Assembly: GCA_951804985.1 (NCBI GenBank)
Contig: OX638131.1
Coordinates: 102,196,464 to 102,260,463 of the forward strand
DNA from: Dryomyza anilis
Taxonomy: Eukaryota; Arthropoda; Insecta; Diptera; Dryomyzidae
Direction of reading: 5' to 3'
DNA: 64,000 nucleotides
The position numbers were made by a program, and so were the translations under genes. Under the pieces are notes generated by a model. The model saw nothing but the letters and a program-made list of their open reading frames with translations. It was not told the origin of the DNA and searched no databases. Positions 24,120 to 36,514 of the stretch are shown piece by piece; position 1 is the first letter of the stretch, and each line of letters starts with the position of its first letter.

Positions 24120-25370
24120 TAGAGCAATCTAAGTTGAAATAAATTGGATGGAAGCTAACACATAGATGTTATTTATTGATAGCCAATTTTACCGTATGCC
24201 GGTTATTAAATAAAGTTCGCATAAAAAACCCGTCAAGAAAAACACGCACACACCTTCAAATATTAAGAAATGAATTTCTTCAAAACTAGAATATTATGTC
24301 TTGCTTAAAATCTTGATATCGGGAATTTAAACACTACAATTCAAGAACAATATTCTTGATTATTATGTTTATGTAAAAAATGAGCAATACTAAAAAAAAA
24401 CCGTATTTGTACAAAATCTGAATTTATATTAAACTACAAACATTCTAAAAGTTATATTTTTGGAATTTTTGTAATCTTCTATAAATAGAATCAATTCAAT
24501 TCTAGTTTTTTTTATATAGATCGAATTTTAACATTTTTTTTTATATATATTGATTGAATTTCCGAAAAAAACATGAACAAATATATTTATACTTTTATAG
24601 ATAGTTAAATATTTTACTTGGGAAAATAGTTAATTTAAAGTACTAAATAAATTCAACATTGAAGTCAGTTTATAGTTCACAAATAATTTTCTGTAGTCCC
24701 TTTTCTGTTTATATTCACAAAAAATGTTTTCGGAATTTTTCTTTTATCATTTTTCCCCCTTTATATTTCTTGCATTAAAACTTCGTCGCTCATTTATCTC
24801 CAATAAATTCCAGTAAAATAATTATTTTCAATTATATTGACAAATTTTTATTATTTTTCGTTACGCATTTAAAGATTGTCAACATTTTTAAGATCCTAAA
24901 AAATACCGCTGAAACTGTAATTACCTCAAGATCAATTTATATTTCGCTTGACTTTGGGTTGGTTGTTTTTTTTTTTTTGTAATGCTCAAAATAATTGCAA
25001 AGCAACGCATCGACAATTTTCAATCGGTATCTTTTTGCCATTGGAACTGGAAACCACAACGTCAATTATTGGTGAATTCAATGCAAAGAAAAAATTATAG
25101 TTTGCTTTGTTTTTTTATTTTATTTGAACAATTACAGTTGGTGCCATGATTTTCTTGTTGTTTTTTTTTTAATTTTTTAATGTTGCTGCTGCTAGTCCAA
25201 CAATTACTGTTGGTGGCACGTTTGTCAACTGTAAAAGTGGAATGCAATGACCTTCGCAATGGGTGCAAATCACAAACAAGATATAAATCATTTCGAAGAT
25301 ATTATAAAACTTATTGTTGTGTGGCGTAAGTCGTGGTTAAATATTGTAGATATAACTGAGATTTTTGATT
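24120..25370. other. AT-rich sequence with a small GC-richer patch near 25000-25260
   Basis: No exon or element identified. The patch contains TGTTGCTGCTGCTAGTCC and AATTACTGTTGG. Confidence 0.35.
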
Positions 25371-25374
25371 TTTG

Positions 25375-25835
25375 TGTTAAAAATAGAATTTTTAGTGAAT
25401 TTAAATAAATAATAATAATTTTTAGAAAAAATTTAATTTACAATGAAAAATTGAAATTTTATTGAATAATTTAAATGTTGTGAAAAAATTTGACTTTTAA
25501 GTGAAAAATTAAATTTTTAGTGTAAAATCGAATTTTTAGTGAAAAAATTGAATTTTTAGTGAAAAATTGAATTTTTAGTGAAAAATTGAATTTTTAGTGA
25601 AAAAATGAATTAATAGTGAAAAATTGAATTTTTAGTGAAAAATTGAATTTTTAGTGAAAAATTGAATTTTTAGTGAAAAATTGAATTTTTAGTGAAAAAT
25701 TGAATTTTTAGTGAAAAATTGAATTTTTAGTGAAAAATTGAATTTTTAGTGAAAAATTGAATTTTTAGTGAAAAATTGAATTTTTAGTGAAAATTTGAAT
25801 TTTTAGTAAAAAAATTGAATTTTCAATTTTTAGTG
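25375..25835 (+). repeat. 19-bp minisatellite cluster D
   Basis: About 24 units of GAAAAATTGAATTTTTAGT, nearly perfect at 25610-25790, so amplified or homogenised more recently than cluster B. A fragment of the same unit recurs at 26140-26215, beyond a unique 300-bp stretch. Confidence 0.9.
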
Positions 25836-26140
25836 TTGTTGGTGCAATTTTTGCATGTTTTGCCTGGTTGTTTTGTGCTTGTACTAAATTCGCATTTAGT
25901 TCATTGCCTAAAATGATCTTATAGGCCTTGCTATGCAGAAGTTGTGCTGAAGGCCGCTGATGAGGAAGCTTGGCAGCATCCGAAACAGCTGTACGGTCAG
26001 CCAACAACTTTTTGTTTATGTCAATTGTTGTTTGTTTCACTCCCCAGTACATAGCACTTTATATCTGGCAAGACCTTGAGCCCGCAAAAACAATATTTTT
26101 GCAATAACTCTATTTTAGGTCGAAAAACAAACCACGAAAA
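25836..26140. other. Unique GC-richer stretch enclosed by 19-bp repeats
   Basis: Contains GCCTTGCTATGCAGAAG and GAAGGCCGCTGATGAGG. A minus-strand frame covers part of it (translation includes DRTAVSDAAKLPHQRPSAQ) but runs into the minisatellite. I see no splice pair that would make it an exon, so I leave it open. Confidence 0.3.
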
Positions 26141-26219
26141 ATTTAATGTTTAGTTTAAAATTGAACTGTTATTGAAAATATATTTTTTTTTAGTGAAAAA
26201 TTGAATTTTCACATTTTTT

Positions 26220-28080
26220 TTTTGTTCATAGAGCTTTTCAAACTATTTAAATAGTACCATCAAATAATAACATTATTGAAATCTAACAATCAATCAAATA
26301 TCAAAGTATTTCCCATACCTACAGATATTAATCTTTGCGGCTTATTTTCCCACAATTTGAATTTTTCAAAGTCAAGTTCAATATGCCTCAAAATTTGATA
26401 GTGTCCATAAATTACATGCAGACGGACGCAAATGTTAGTTCAACCAACCCAGTGCCGCATAGATCATCAGCACCACCAGCAGCAGCCAGTTTTGACCTTT
26501 TCAATTAGTATTCAATTTATCTTCAGCCATGCTGGGCACTGTTTGTATTTAAATATTTAGTTTTTTTTTTGGTTTTACTTTTTGGTTTTTATTATTTATT
26601 TGTTTGCTAATTGTTTGGCAGTTTTTGTTTGTTTTTATTTATTATTTATGCTAAATACTAAATGATTAAATGGCCACGCAACGATTGATCCCGTCTCGAA
26701 ACGTTCAATTTATTTAGTTTCAATTTCAATATTTGTAAAAGATTTATTATGTCATTAGACATTAGACTGAGGTAGGTAGGCGTTCGAGGAAGTCGCTTAT
26801 TAAATATTTTTATTTATTGTTTTTTACGAGTATTATTATACTGTAATTATTAATCATGTTTTAAACTTAATACTTACAACTATTAAGAGTTGCAAACAGT
26901 AGGATGTCGTTGTAGTGTTTTGTGATTGTAGCTTGGCAACTATTTGCACAAGTAACGAAGGAAATTGAATCAGCAATAAGTGGTTTCATTGAAAATTTAC
27001 TGTTCACTAAAACTATATTTTAAAGCAAACTATACAAATTTTTTAAATTAATTAAAAATTATATATCTATTCTGAATCTAAAAACGAATTCAAAATCGTT
27101 TGACAGAATGTTTCACATAAAAAAGTTGCTCAAAAACAGCAAAATAACTGAAAATTAATAAAAAGCATTGTTGTCGTTTCTTTGATTATGCATTCATATT
27201 TTAATTTAATCATCATAATATTAACTGTTTTTAATAAATGTATTTTTAATTTAGCATCAACCAACTTTAGAGCATCCGCCAATTCTAGTTTTGTGCGTGG
27301 GAACAGTTTTCAAATTTAACGATAGTAAATTAAAGCAAAGTCTTTGTATATGGAACCATTCTTTTTTGTAGACTTTTCTTAATTTTGTCGAATATGTGTC
27401 ATATATTTAAATTTCTTAATAGTTTTTTTTTGCCAGAAATCAAAGCAAAAGTCACAAAATATAAACTAGATTTAGAAAATAAAATTTATTTGATAGTTAG
27501 AATTATAAAGAATTAGAAATCTGTGCACAAATCGCGATAATAAAATTATCTGGAATTTTAAACAGCAGTAACAGTTTAAACTATTTTTATAATTGTTGAT
27601 TATATTAGCAATAGCTCAAAATAACAGAACAAAACTGACAAAATAAATTATAGCATAGAATTAACCAGAATTGATTAAATCATAGAATAAATAAAACGAT
27701 TGGTTCAAATCAATAGATTTGTTTTAAAAGTTATATAGTCAGACATATACAAATAAATTGCAGAACATTGAAGTCCAATATAAACGCGTTGAAAAAAAAA
27801 TACTTTTAACAAATAATGTTAAAAATTTAATAACAACAAAAAAAAATGCTAATGAGACTATACATAAATTTCTTGAGAAATCAACTTGTCGAAATCTATG
27901 AATGATAAATTGAGTAGATTATTGCATTATACAGGACAATGACCCATTTCTAGAATTTATGCGATATAATTTTAAGAAAAAAATATATTTATATATTTCA
28001 ATGATTCTGGGAAATATTTACTAACTGATTGTCAATAAAAAACTTATTGATTTATTAGTATACTTAAAAAATAATTCTCA
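26220..28080. other. AT-rich sequence with a small island near 26400-26560
   Basis: The island contains CACCACCAGCAGCAGCC. The rest is AT-rich without recognisable features. Confidence 0.35.
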
Positions 28081-28090
28081 CATATACCTA

Positions 28091-28402
28091 TAATAATAAT
28101 AGTTTGGCGCTACAGTCCTGTATAGAACTTCGGCCAGACTCTCTCACCATTTTGAGCTGTGCGTGTTATATTTGTACTCAAAGTGGAGGGACCTACAGTT
28201 TATTGCCGAATCCGAACGGCGAGTGAGAGCTTTTTCATAGGCAATGGTTTTACTCTCGTAGGTTTGCCATTTACTGACGAGAGGTAGCGCGGTATAGAAA
28301 ATGTTTCTATGAAAAGATGTTGTAAGCCCCAGTCCAGTCTTGAACCGGGGACCTTTCGGCTCGCAGTCCAACGCACTAACCACTGAGCTACCGCGGCTAC
28401 AT
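28091..28402 (-). mobile_element. tRNA-derived SINE, copy 1
   Basis: On the minus strand it begins GCCGCGGTAGCTCAGTGG, a tRNA-like A box, followed by GGTTCAAGACTGG, a B box about 45 nt on. It ends in a CTATTATTATTA tail. A 9-bp duplication ATATACCTA flanks it (28082-28090 and 28403-28411). Length about 312 bp and no protein: this is a Pol III SINE. The body after the tRNA head is shared with the copy at 62.3 kb. Not a functional tRNA gene, since the acceptor stem and 3' half do not close. Confidence 0.85.
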
Positions 28403-28684
28403 ATATACCTACTGAATAGAAAATTAATGACTATCCAACATATTTTTTGTCATGGACATATGATGTATTCCATACATCAATTCCATATAACTCGCTGGTG
28501 CTAATTTTGACTACACACTCAGTTTCTTTTTGCTATGACGTAAAGTTTTTAATAAAATTACAATCCTATATTTAAGCCGTTCTCACCTACTTCTTAGAAT
28601 GAAAAATATAATACTGTTTAAAAATTGCTTTGCAGTAAACCTTAAACGCAATTTTTCCTTTTATCATCATAAAATAGTCTAAAG

Positions 28685-29110
28685 CAGGCATATCAAACAC
28701 GCAGCCCTCGAAGACTCATCTCCGGCCCGCGAAGATTTTTTTAAAGGTATATTTCAAAAAATATATTTTTAAGAATTGAATAATTTAAAATTTATTTTAT
28801 CGTTTTTTAAAATTTTCGCCTGCGGCACTTTTAACGAATACCAATGGAAAATTTGATCATGATAACATATTTTATTTTCAATCTAAGAAATTGAAAAAAT
28901 TTAACAAAAAATAGTAGGATTTTTTTACCTGCGGCGCTTTTGTATTCTACGAAGAACAATTACAGAATTTGATCGTCATAACATTTTATTTTACATTACA
29001 ATCTAAGAACAAAATGAAAAGTTTTTATAAATAAAAACGCAATTTTTTGTTTTGCGATTTTGATTTCTACAAAGAAATTTTTGGGATATTCCAATTTAAA
29101 TCAAGAAAAA
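28685..29110. repeat. Diverged 109-bp tandem block with a hAT-like end
   Basis: CCTGCGGC plus a following ATTTGATCRTSATAACAT phrase recurs with a 109-bp step (28819 and 28928), and a weaker third block follows. The left edge, CAGGCATATCAAACACG, resembles the CAGGxxTxTCAAAC ends of many hAT elements. The matching right end was not found. Confidence 0.35.
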
Positions 29111-29193
29111 AAAAACAGTTTAGACGTCATCTAATTTAAAATTGATAAAAAAAATTGTTTGTTTTTTCTTGCATTACTATTATTTTGTTATGG

Positions 29194-30138
29194 GTCTGGT
29201 ACGATAAGTCAAAATTTAAAAAATCGAAACTAAAAATACCGAAGACAAAAATGTAGAAAATAAAAATGCCGAAACCTAAAAATGTCGAAAACAAAAATGT
29301 CTAAAACAAAATGTCGAAAACTAAAAATGAATGTTGAAATTTAATGTAGCGAAATATTTGTTGGCAAAAAATGATAGAAAATGTCGAAATGCCTTCAAAA
29401 TACCATCTTGGAATTTAGCTCGAATACTCCATTAGAATTCGCGGAGTAATTTTTATTGAATTGAAAGAAAATGAATCAAATGTATTTTTATTTATTCTAA
29501 AATTAAAACAGTATCCTGGTACACGGTACATCCTGGTATACATCGCCATCGTCTTTTTAAATCCTTCGAAGGCAAAATTGTACAATAACTTCAGATTTCT
29601 TCGCAGAAGAACCAAGTCCGACCGGCGACGATATCATCAAAGTAAATTCTGAAACTCACGTGATGGAAAATAAAGAAGTATTTTCCATCACGTGTTTATA
29701 ATTTAAATCACAGGATATTCTATTTTCACTTTTACCTTTAAAATGTATTATTTGAGTGGGCACTTTTTTACACCTTTGAATTTACTTTATTGTTGTGGAC
29801 AAATCGAACGTAAGGAAAAAGTACGCCATTTTCCTTTTTTATAGTAGTCAAATGTCAATATAACTCAAGATTTTTGTTGCAAATGTCCAAGAAATCAGGA
29901 TGTTTGCTATCAGTCAACTGTAAATATCTCTATTATCATTGCTGTTGTGGCAAACATCTCGTAACTATCTGCATATATGTCATATTTTAGAAATATGATT
30001 AGTTTTGCTGCAACTTATGGGATGTTTAAATATTTGCTACAAGGCGTAAATATAAAAGGGTAGTTGCAGCAAGACTTTCATAAACATCTTGTTTTCTTAG
30101 TGTATACATTTTTTTTCGACATATCGTACGGATCCTTT
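29194..30138. mobile_element. Possible DNA transposon remnant with subterminal repeats
   Basis: The left end GGTCTGGTACGATAAGTC and the right end, read inverted as GGATCCGTACGATATGTCG, share TACGATAWGTC. Next to the left end, AAAATGTCGAAAACTA-like units repeat at 29215-29340, echoing the TGTCGAAAA part of the end. No transposase frame and no clear target duplication. Confidence 0.4.
29657..29694. repeat. Perfect 16-bp hairpin with CACGTG ends
   Basis: CACGTGATGGAAAATA, loop AAGAAG, then the exact inverse. It lies inside the possible transposon at 29.2-30.1 kb. Confidence 0.8.
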
Positions 30139-30139
30139 T

Positions 30140-31210
30140 TTTTTTACCTTATTATAATTTTTTATCCATAATATATTTGACTTTGTTATGAAAAAAACAA
30201 AACATGAAAAAGAAAGAATGAAATAGCATTTTGGATAAATATTTTGAAGTTTGTCACTTTACCGCATAATTTTTCATTAAGTTCAAATTTGAGTTGTTTT
30301 GAAAAATCAGTTAAAATGCATATTAATGGTATTCTGTTAATGCAAGAAGTAAGATCATGAACCAGTCTATGGAAGAATTTAAAATATTATTCAAATGTAT
30401 TTTTTTGGAGGAAAATCAAAACGTGTCCCACTTTCAAATATCTAACACCAAGAATTGAAAATTTTCACTCTCGAGTTCAGTGAGAAATTTTAAAATCGCT
30501 GTATCTTCGCCCCGGAGTTATAATGTCGTGAAATCCTATGAACATAAGATACATTATAATTCCGTTGTGGTTACAAAATTTATAATAATAATTAAAAAAG
30601 AAAATATTTATTAGGCATTAACTTGAGAGATCTACCTACTAGATGATTGAATGAAATATAGACGATATTTTTTTTAATTCGAATGAGATATTTTCTAAAA
30701 ATGTTCACAGAACTTATTGAAGATAAAGGTAAAACTAAACCTTTTGGTAAAACAAAGAACTAAAAAAAATAAAAGAATTATATTTTAAAATATAAATAAT
30801 GAAATATTTAATAAAATACATTTAAAGAATATTCCTAAGAATAGCCTAAAACAAACCACTATTATTTAAAAAAAAATCGAATTTCGAATTTATTTATTCC
30901 ACATCTTTATGCGCATTAAATAAACAATGACTAGCCAAAATATATATAATTGCCCTACTTTATATGCATACCAAAACCACGCTAATTAAAGCAACCGTTA
31001 AAAAATAAATAAAAATTCCGCGTATAAAATGCGTCAATACAAAAAGACCCAGCAAAACACGCGAAAACGGCCGCCAAACGGAATCCCCTCTGCCCAATAT
31101 AAATCACAGATTATTTAATGAAAGCATTTCAGCTGCTATATCTGACGAGCGTTAAGTTCAATAAATATTGCATAAATTTAAAAATTATTTCAAAACCACA
31201 CGAAATTCAT
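30140..31210. other. AT-rich sequence, nothing identified
   Basis: No element ends, arrays or exons found. Confidence 0.4.
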
Positions 31211-31221
31211 GGCTGCAATGA

Positions 31222-31246
31222 AGTTCGTGTCTGAAGTCTTTTGTTG
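31222..31246 (+). promoter_or_regulatory. AAGTCTTTTG motif, copy 4
   Basis: Reads AGTTCGTGTCTG then AAGTCTTTTGTTG. Confidence 0.5.
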
Positions 31247-31959
31247 ATGCGTCTTATAAATATTATATTTTTAAATAGTAATTGTTATAAACAATATTTT
31301 TTGTTGTTAATTTCACAAAATTTATAAACTTTAAAAAATTATTTACCGTTAAAAGAAATTATTTTATTTTTGTCATATTTTTTAATGCACGCAATTTTAT
31401 GGCTAATTTAATATTTAATATTTTTTTTTCTTCAATATAGCTACAAGAAATTATAACAACTTTTTCTATAAATAAATTTTCTGTTAAAGTTGAAAGACTC
31501 GCGTAAATTGACTGCTGTGTCATGCATAAATTAAATCTCGACATGAGCAGTGACTGACTGCTGGCTGGTCGCCACTGCGACGGACTGACTGACAGACAGG
31601 TAGACTGACTGACTAACAATAGCAAAATGCTGTTGGCATAAATCAGCGAAAATCATGCACCATGTAGTGTTATTATATATATTTTTAATTTTTTTTTCTT
31701 ATTATATGCCGTTTGTTGTCTTTAGAATAACGGTGCTCACACATTTTTCTATTATTTCATTTTATTTTTTGTATTTAACTTATTATTTTATTTTCTTGTA
31801 AAGCCCGTAAATAGAAAAATAAAAAATTAGAAAAGAAAAAATTTCGTTAAAACAGAAATGAAAAGTGTGAGTTTTATACTTAAATAGAAATTGTCTAATG
31901 TTCTTGTATAGACATTGTAGCTTATAACACGTATGAAAACGGTTGTCGTTTTTTTGCAA

Positions 31960-31971
31960 TAGAGGGCGCTG
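31960..31971 (+). promoter_or_regulatory. CTCF-like word TAGAGGGCGCTG, copy 1
   Basis: The AGAGGGCGCT core fits the insect/vertebrate CTCF core AGRKGGCGC. The identical 12-mer recurs at 42710. Surrounding sequence is AT-rich, so a chance match is unlikely. Binding is inference. Confidence 0.4.
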
Positions 31972-32384
31972 TATCTATTTTGCACTAATTTAGCTTTTCT
32001 CAAGACGATGTTTAATATTAAGCGGTGAAATTTTAAATGATCATTTTGCTCTGAGTTAATTTTTTTTTTTATATTTATAAAATATATGGCGTTTCGATGA
32101 AGTCTACCAAATCACAAGACCCGCCACTGTTTAAATATTTCTTCAGCATTTTTTTACCAGACTAAAATAACTGTGATTGTTTAGAAAATACTAAGAATGA
32201 ACTGGTCTATTAATATAAATTATAAAAAAAGGAACGACGAAATCTATTTTCTTGGCTTAAACACCCTGTATTTAAACTGGTTGCAAACTTACACATTTTT
32301 TTTTATATTTTTTTCAATCATAGAATGACGCTCCCGAATTATTATCATGGATGAACCAAACACTCTGCATATAAATAAATAAAT

Positions 32385-32395
32385 TAATTAACAAA

Positions 32396-32430
<35 letters not shown>

Positions 32431-32450
32431 AAAATAAATAAATACATAAA
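32385..32450. repeat. (AAAT)n microsatellite
   Basis: About 14 slightly interrupted AAAT units. Confidence 0.9.
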
Positions 32451-32745
32451 TAATTTAATATATAAATAGAAAAATTGTAAACTATCAACGATAAATTTAA
32501 TCTAGTAAGAGTAAATTGTTCATTTCTTTTGAAAGTATATTTCTACTACATTATATTACTTTTTAAGTGCATTTGTATTTCATTGAATAGATTTTACTAC
32601 AGAATGTATTAGAAACATCATTTCACATGTATTTATAACAATCTTTTAAAGAGAATACAAACTTTTCTTGTTTTTATTTTAATACAGAATGCAGTATAAT
32701 AGCAATATAAAAGCAAGTGAAGTATTTGTCAGTAGTATTTGACAT

Positions 32746-32748
<3 letters not shown>

Positions 32749-32817
<69 letters not shown>
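32749..32817. repeat. (AAAT)n microsatellite, perfect
   Basis: About 17 uninterrupted AAAT units. Confidence 0.95.
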
Positions 32818-32818
<1 letters not shown>

Positions 32819-33229
32819 GTAGTTATCAAAATATTTAATAAGGTTTGCCCTTTCATCATGCATCTTTTGCGGCGGTATCATCTGACTTTATTTAGTTCGA
32901 AAAGAGGAAGGAGACACCTTTATCATTAATTGACCTCGGTATGGAGCGATGTTAACCAACCGCTTCGAAATATCTTACATAAAAAACAGAATCAATTTTA
33001 TATTTCATTGTTTTATTTAAAATTATTTTTCTATGGTTCTTATGTGGTCACGCTGTATTTAATAGAAATAATTATAAAATTTTACTTTTCTTATTTTTTG
33101 TGTGGTTTAAAGTTGAACTTTCTTTTTGGACGATGGAATTCAGTATATTTACGTTATATTTAATATTCCGTTTAGTGCTCTTTTCAAAGAAAAACCTATT
33201 TTAATGACATGATGAAATTTATTTATATA

Positions 33230-34445
33230 TATTTTTATACCCTACACTAAGAGTGAAAGGGTATATTCAGTTTGGTACGCCGTTTGTAACACCCAGAAGG
33301 AAGAATCTCCGGTATGGAAAAGTATATATATTCTTGATCAGATCCTGAATCGATTTAGCGACGTCTCTCCGTCTGTCTGTCTGGCTGTTGAAATCCCTAC
33401 TACTTTTAACATTGAAGACCTAGATAAATGAAACTTATAACTTAGATTACTAATATACCTACGCTGTATGTGCGGAAAAATTGATCGGTCCATTGTGACC
33501 TATGATCCGACCACTGTTGTGTATCATAATCGTAGAGTTCACAGCTTACATATGATCCACTGTTGTGTATCATAATCGTGGAACTTACAGCGTGCTTATG
33601 ATCCACAACATAACATAACCAGTACATTTTTCTTTATGGCATACTTTTAGGGTTAAGCATTATGCATGTTAAACACAAACAGCATTTAATTGTCTTGGCG
33701 CACACAGCTTAACATAGCACAGGTATACACGCCCACGTTAAATAGGTCACTCAGATAAACGCTGACTTAGTTATTTTAGAATGATGAAAGTACTCAATTT
33801 ATTGTGAAATTATAAATACGCTGACTAAGTTATTTTAGCATGATGAAATTACTCAATTTATTGTGAAATTATAAGAATACGAGGTGTTAAGTAGAAGTTA
33901 AGTATAGACTAAGAATGAATTGTTTTCGATAAGCTGAACTGTCTACAAATAAGTGTTAAGTATAAGTGTAACCAACTTTTAAAGCGAAATAAAGTGTCTT
34001 GAAGTAAAAAAGACTCGGTTGTTTTAAATAATATAAAGAAGGTAAAAAGGACCTCAGTAAGTATAAATAGGATCAAGTTAAAGTCCTAGTAGAAGGACAT
34101 TTTAACATACAACACCACTTATGTTCAAATACCTCATATAAAATGTACATATAAAGATCAATTTTTATGTATACGTGCTTAGGTAAACTTTTTTGGTCAA
34201 ATATATATTGACATCATGCTCAAATACATGATAATAATGTTTTCCGGCGAAAAGACTTGTGGTTCACAAAAAAAATAGAAATTCGGTACACCTACCCATT
34301 TGTAAATATGGGTATCAAATGAATGGAAATTCTTCAGCGATTGAATGTTTGTAGTTATTTTCAGGATTCGTATACCCTGGTGACCTATATATCACTGTAA
34401 CCACACATATGTGTAGGGTATTTATAGTCGGCTTAGACCGACTAT
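33230..34445 (+). mobile_element. mini-me-like element, copy 1, interrupted by an LTR-like insertion
   Basis: Begins TTTTTATACCCTACACT; then CTCCGGTATGGAAAAG, TATATATATTCTTGATCAG and a short (GTCT)n tract at 33370-33386. Ends TGTAGGGTATTTATAG and TCGGCTTAGACCGACTATA. Both ends and the TTCTTGATCAG core match the copy at 47.5-48.3 kb in inverse orientation. The (TA)n-core-(GTCY)n layout is that of the dipteran mini-me family. No coding sequence. Confidence 0.7.
33515..34114. mobile_element. Candidate solo LTR (600 bp) inside the mini-me-like element
   Basis: Begins TGTTGTGTAT and ends ATACAACA, giving TGTTGT...ACAACA terminal inverse ends, with CCAC on both sides (33511-33514, 34115-34118). 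AATAAA near 33989 may be its polyadenylation signal. The first about 46 bp are duplicated, so the true left end could instead be at the second TGTTGTGTATC. A 59-bp internal tandem duplication starts at 33760. No internal retroelement region remains. BEL/Pao or gypsy origin cannot be told from an LTR alone. Confidence 0.5.
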
Positions 34446-34449
34446 AATT

Positions 34450-34870
34450 TTGATAATCCTAACTATCATAATTACACCTACTTTAAAATTTCCCATGTGA
34501 TCTAACCTTCCCAACTGGTTTTTTTTATTTATTTTGTCACTGACTCATATGCTAAATATGCGTTTTCAGCCTACACCAGACTGGAAGTGGGTTTAAACAT
34601 TAAAGATCATCATGTGACAAATTTACGCCAATTAAAATAAAATTTGCTTAAAAATATAGATTCTTAATGTTGAAATTTATAAGAAGTAGTTTTGTTTAAA
34701 CTGTTTTTTTTCAATTTTGTTAAAAATGTAGGTTTTATAGATTAACTATAAATTATATATTTTTTAAAATTATTTTTAAAATCTTTAAAAAATAAATAAA
34801 AAAAGAACTATTTTTTAAGATTATTTTAAAGTTTTTTTTTTTCAAGTTTTACTATTGGAAGTTAATATTA
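34450..34870. other. AT-rich sequence, nothing identified
   Basis: No features seen apart from T and A runs. Confidence 0.4.
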
Positions 34871-34875
34871 ATAAC

Positions 34876-35037
34876 TAGGGCTAGAATTCGCAAAAATATG
34901 CAAAAACATGCATTTATTGCAAAATATGCAAAAACATGTATAAAAGTTTGAATTGTTGGATTCGTAAAGTTATTTTATTCATTTCGTTCTAAAAATGTTT
35001 AGTAAAAACCTGCATTGGCATCAGAATCCAAGCCCTA
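34876..35037. mobile_element. 162-bp hAT-like MITE
   Basis: Ends TAGGGCTAGAATTC and, inverted, TAGGGCTTGGATTC. Flanks TTAATAAC (34868-34875) and CTAATAAC (35038-35045) form an 8-bp duplication with one mismatch. An 8-bp duplication and TAGGG ends fit the hAT superfamily. ATATGCAAAAACATG occurs twice inside. Confidence 0.6.
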
Positions 35038-35104
35038 CTAATAACACAACTCATCACAAATAATATATAACAAAATTGGTTAGAAACATTAAAATTTACG
35101 AAAT

Positions 35105-35175
35105 ATAAATTTTGTTAAGGCCATGATCGGTAAATGAACATGTCATGTCAAAATGATCACGTCTACCCTAATAGG
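35105..35175. mobile_element. Possible fragment related to the 3895-4323 MITE
   Basis: Shares GGCCATGATC, CATGTCATG, AATGATCAC and a TACCCTAATAGGGTAAATTT end with the element at 3.9 kb. Too short for certainty. Confidence 0.3.
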
Positions 35176-35819
35176 GTAAATTTCCATTAGAGAGAAGAGA
35201 TTCGAAAATAGCGTTGGTTTCACCATGTTAAACTATAGTTCCACTATGGTTTTGAAACTATTACTATCTCTTACAATTTTTTGTATTATCTAAGGATGCT
35301 GATTTTGACGAGATATTCAATCTCGTAATGTTTTCAAAAAATGCAATTTTTCGTCAAAATAAGGGAATAAAATGCAAATATTCCTATTAGTTTTCATGAG
35401 GTTTGTAATTAAAAACGACAAATTCGTATTATTTTGTCTATTAAATTTAGTATTTAATATTTGTTATGAAAAAACTTCGTTCGTTATGCAGAGCATCAGA
35501 ACATAGTTTAAACTACCTATTAAAATTTCAAATTTCTTTTAGATATCAACTGACCGATTATATTTTTTATTTTTTGTTATGCAGAGTAGTGTAATTTTCC
35601 AAATCACCGCAGTTCTTTTTGTGCAAATTTTGTTTGACAATTTATCATAATGGCTGTGAGCGAAGTTGACATATGCGCCTTTGTTGTAGCTGTCAAAAGC
35701 GGCAGACAAAGAGATTGAGATCGACAAAAAAAAAACACAAAACGCCCCCTTTTTCGCGTAATTTATAACGTTTTTCACAGATATGTTGCTTTTATGCAAA
35801 TTCAGCGATACGACAAACT

Positions 35820-36120
35820 ATGAGAGATGCATAAAATGGGTAAAATAAAAAATAAAAATAAAAAAATTAATATGAAATGGGTAAAATAAAAAAAAAATTA
35901 CTAAAAAAAATAAAACAAAAAATTAATAAAAAACAAAAAAAAATAAAATAAAATCAGAATATATAAACATGAAACAATTAAAAAAATGTAAATGAAAAAT
36001 ATAAAAAGGATATAAAAGAGTAAAAAATTAAACAAAATCAAGTCATACAAAAAATTATAAAAAAATGATTATACTAAATAATAAAAAATAATAAAAAAAA
36101 AATAAAAATTATATAACAAA
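35820..36120. repeat. A-rich low-complexity tract
   Basis: AAAATAAAAAATAAAAAT-like sequence for about 300 bp, with ATGGGTAAAATAAAAA duplicated at the left. Confidence 0.8.
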
Positions 36121-36514
36121 ACTGAAAAAACAAGCCAAGTGAAGCACATAAGTGCTCGAGTTTTGTTTTCGTTTTTTTTTTTTTAATTTCAAATATAGTG
36201 CGATGGAAATGGTACAACGTTACCTTTTTTGCATGTGTCATACAAAGCGAAATAAATTATGCGCTGTGTTTTTTTTGCGTCTGCAAAAAAGGGAAAAGGT
36301 AGTAATTTCAGTACATTGTAGTTTTTAAGGAAAATTACGGAAATGCATGCAGACGCCTACATGAGGGTTCAGAGGGGTTTGAACAGATTTCATTACATTA
36401 TAGCATACATTTTTTATTTATTTTGATATTTTTAATATATATTTTTATAACAATCAAAATTAACACAACCAAAAAAACGCAATTAATTGGTCTTGTATTC
36501 TATAAACAAATGTT

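Noticed and set aside
28330..28400. Functional tRNA gene on the minus strand
   Set aside because: A and B boxes are present, but the sequence does not close an acceptor stem and continues into a repeated body with tail and target duplication: a SINE head.
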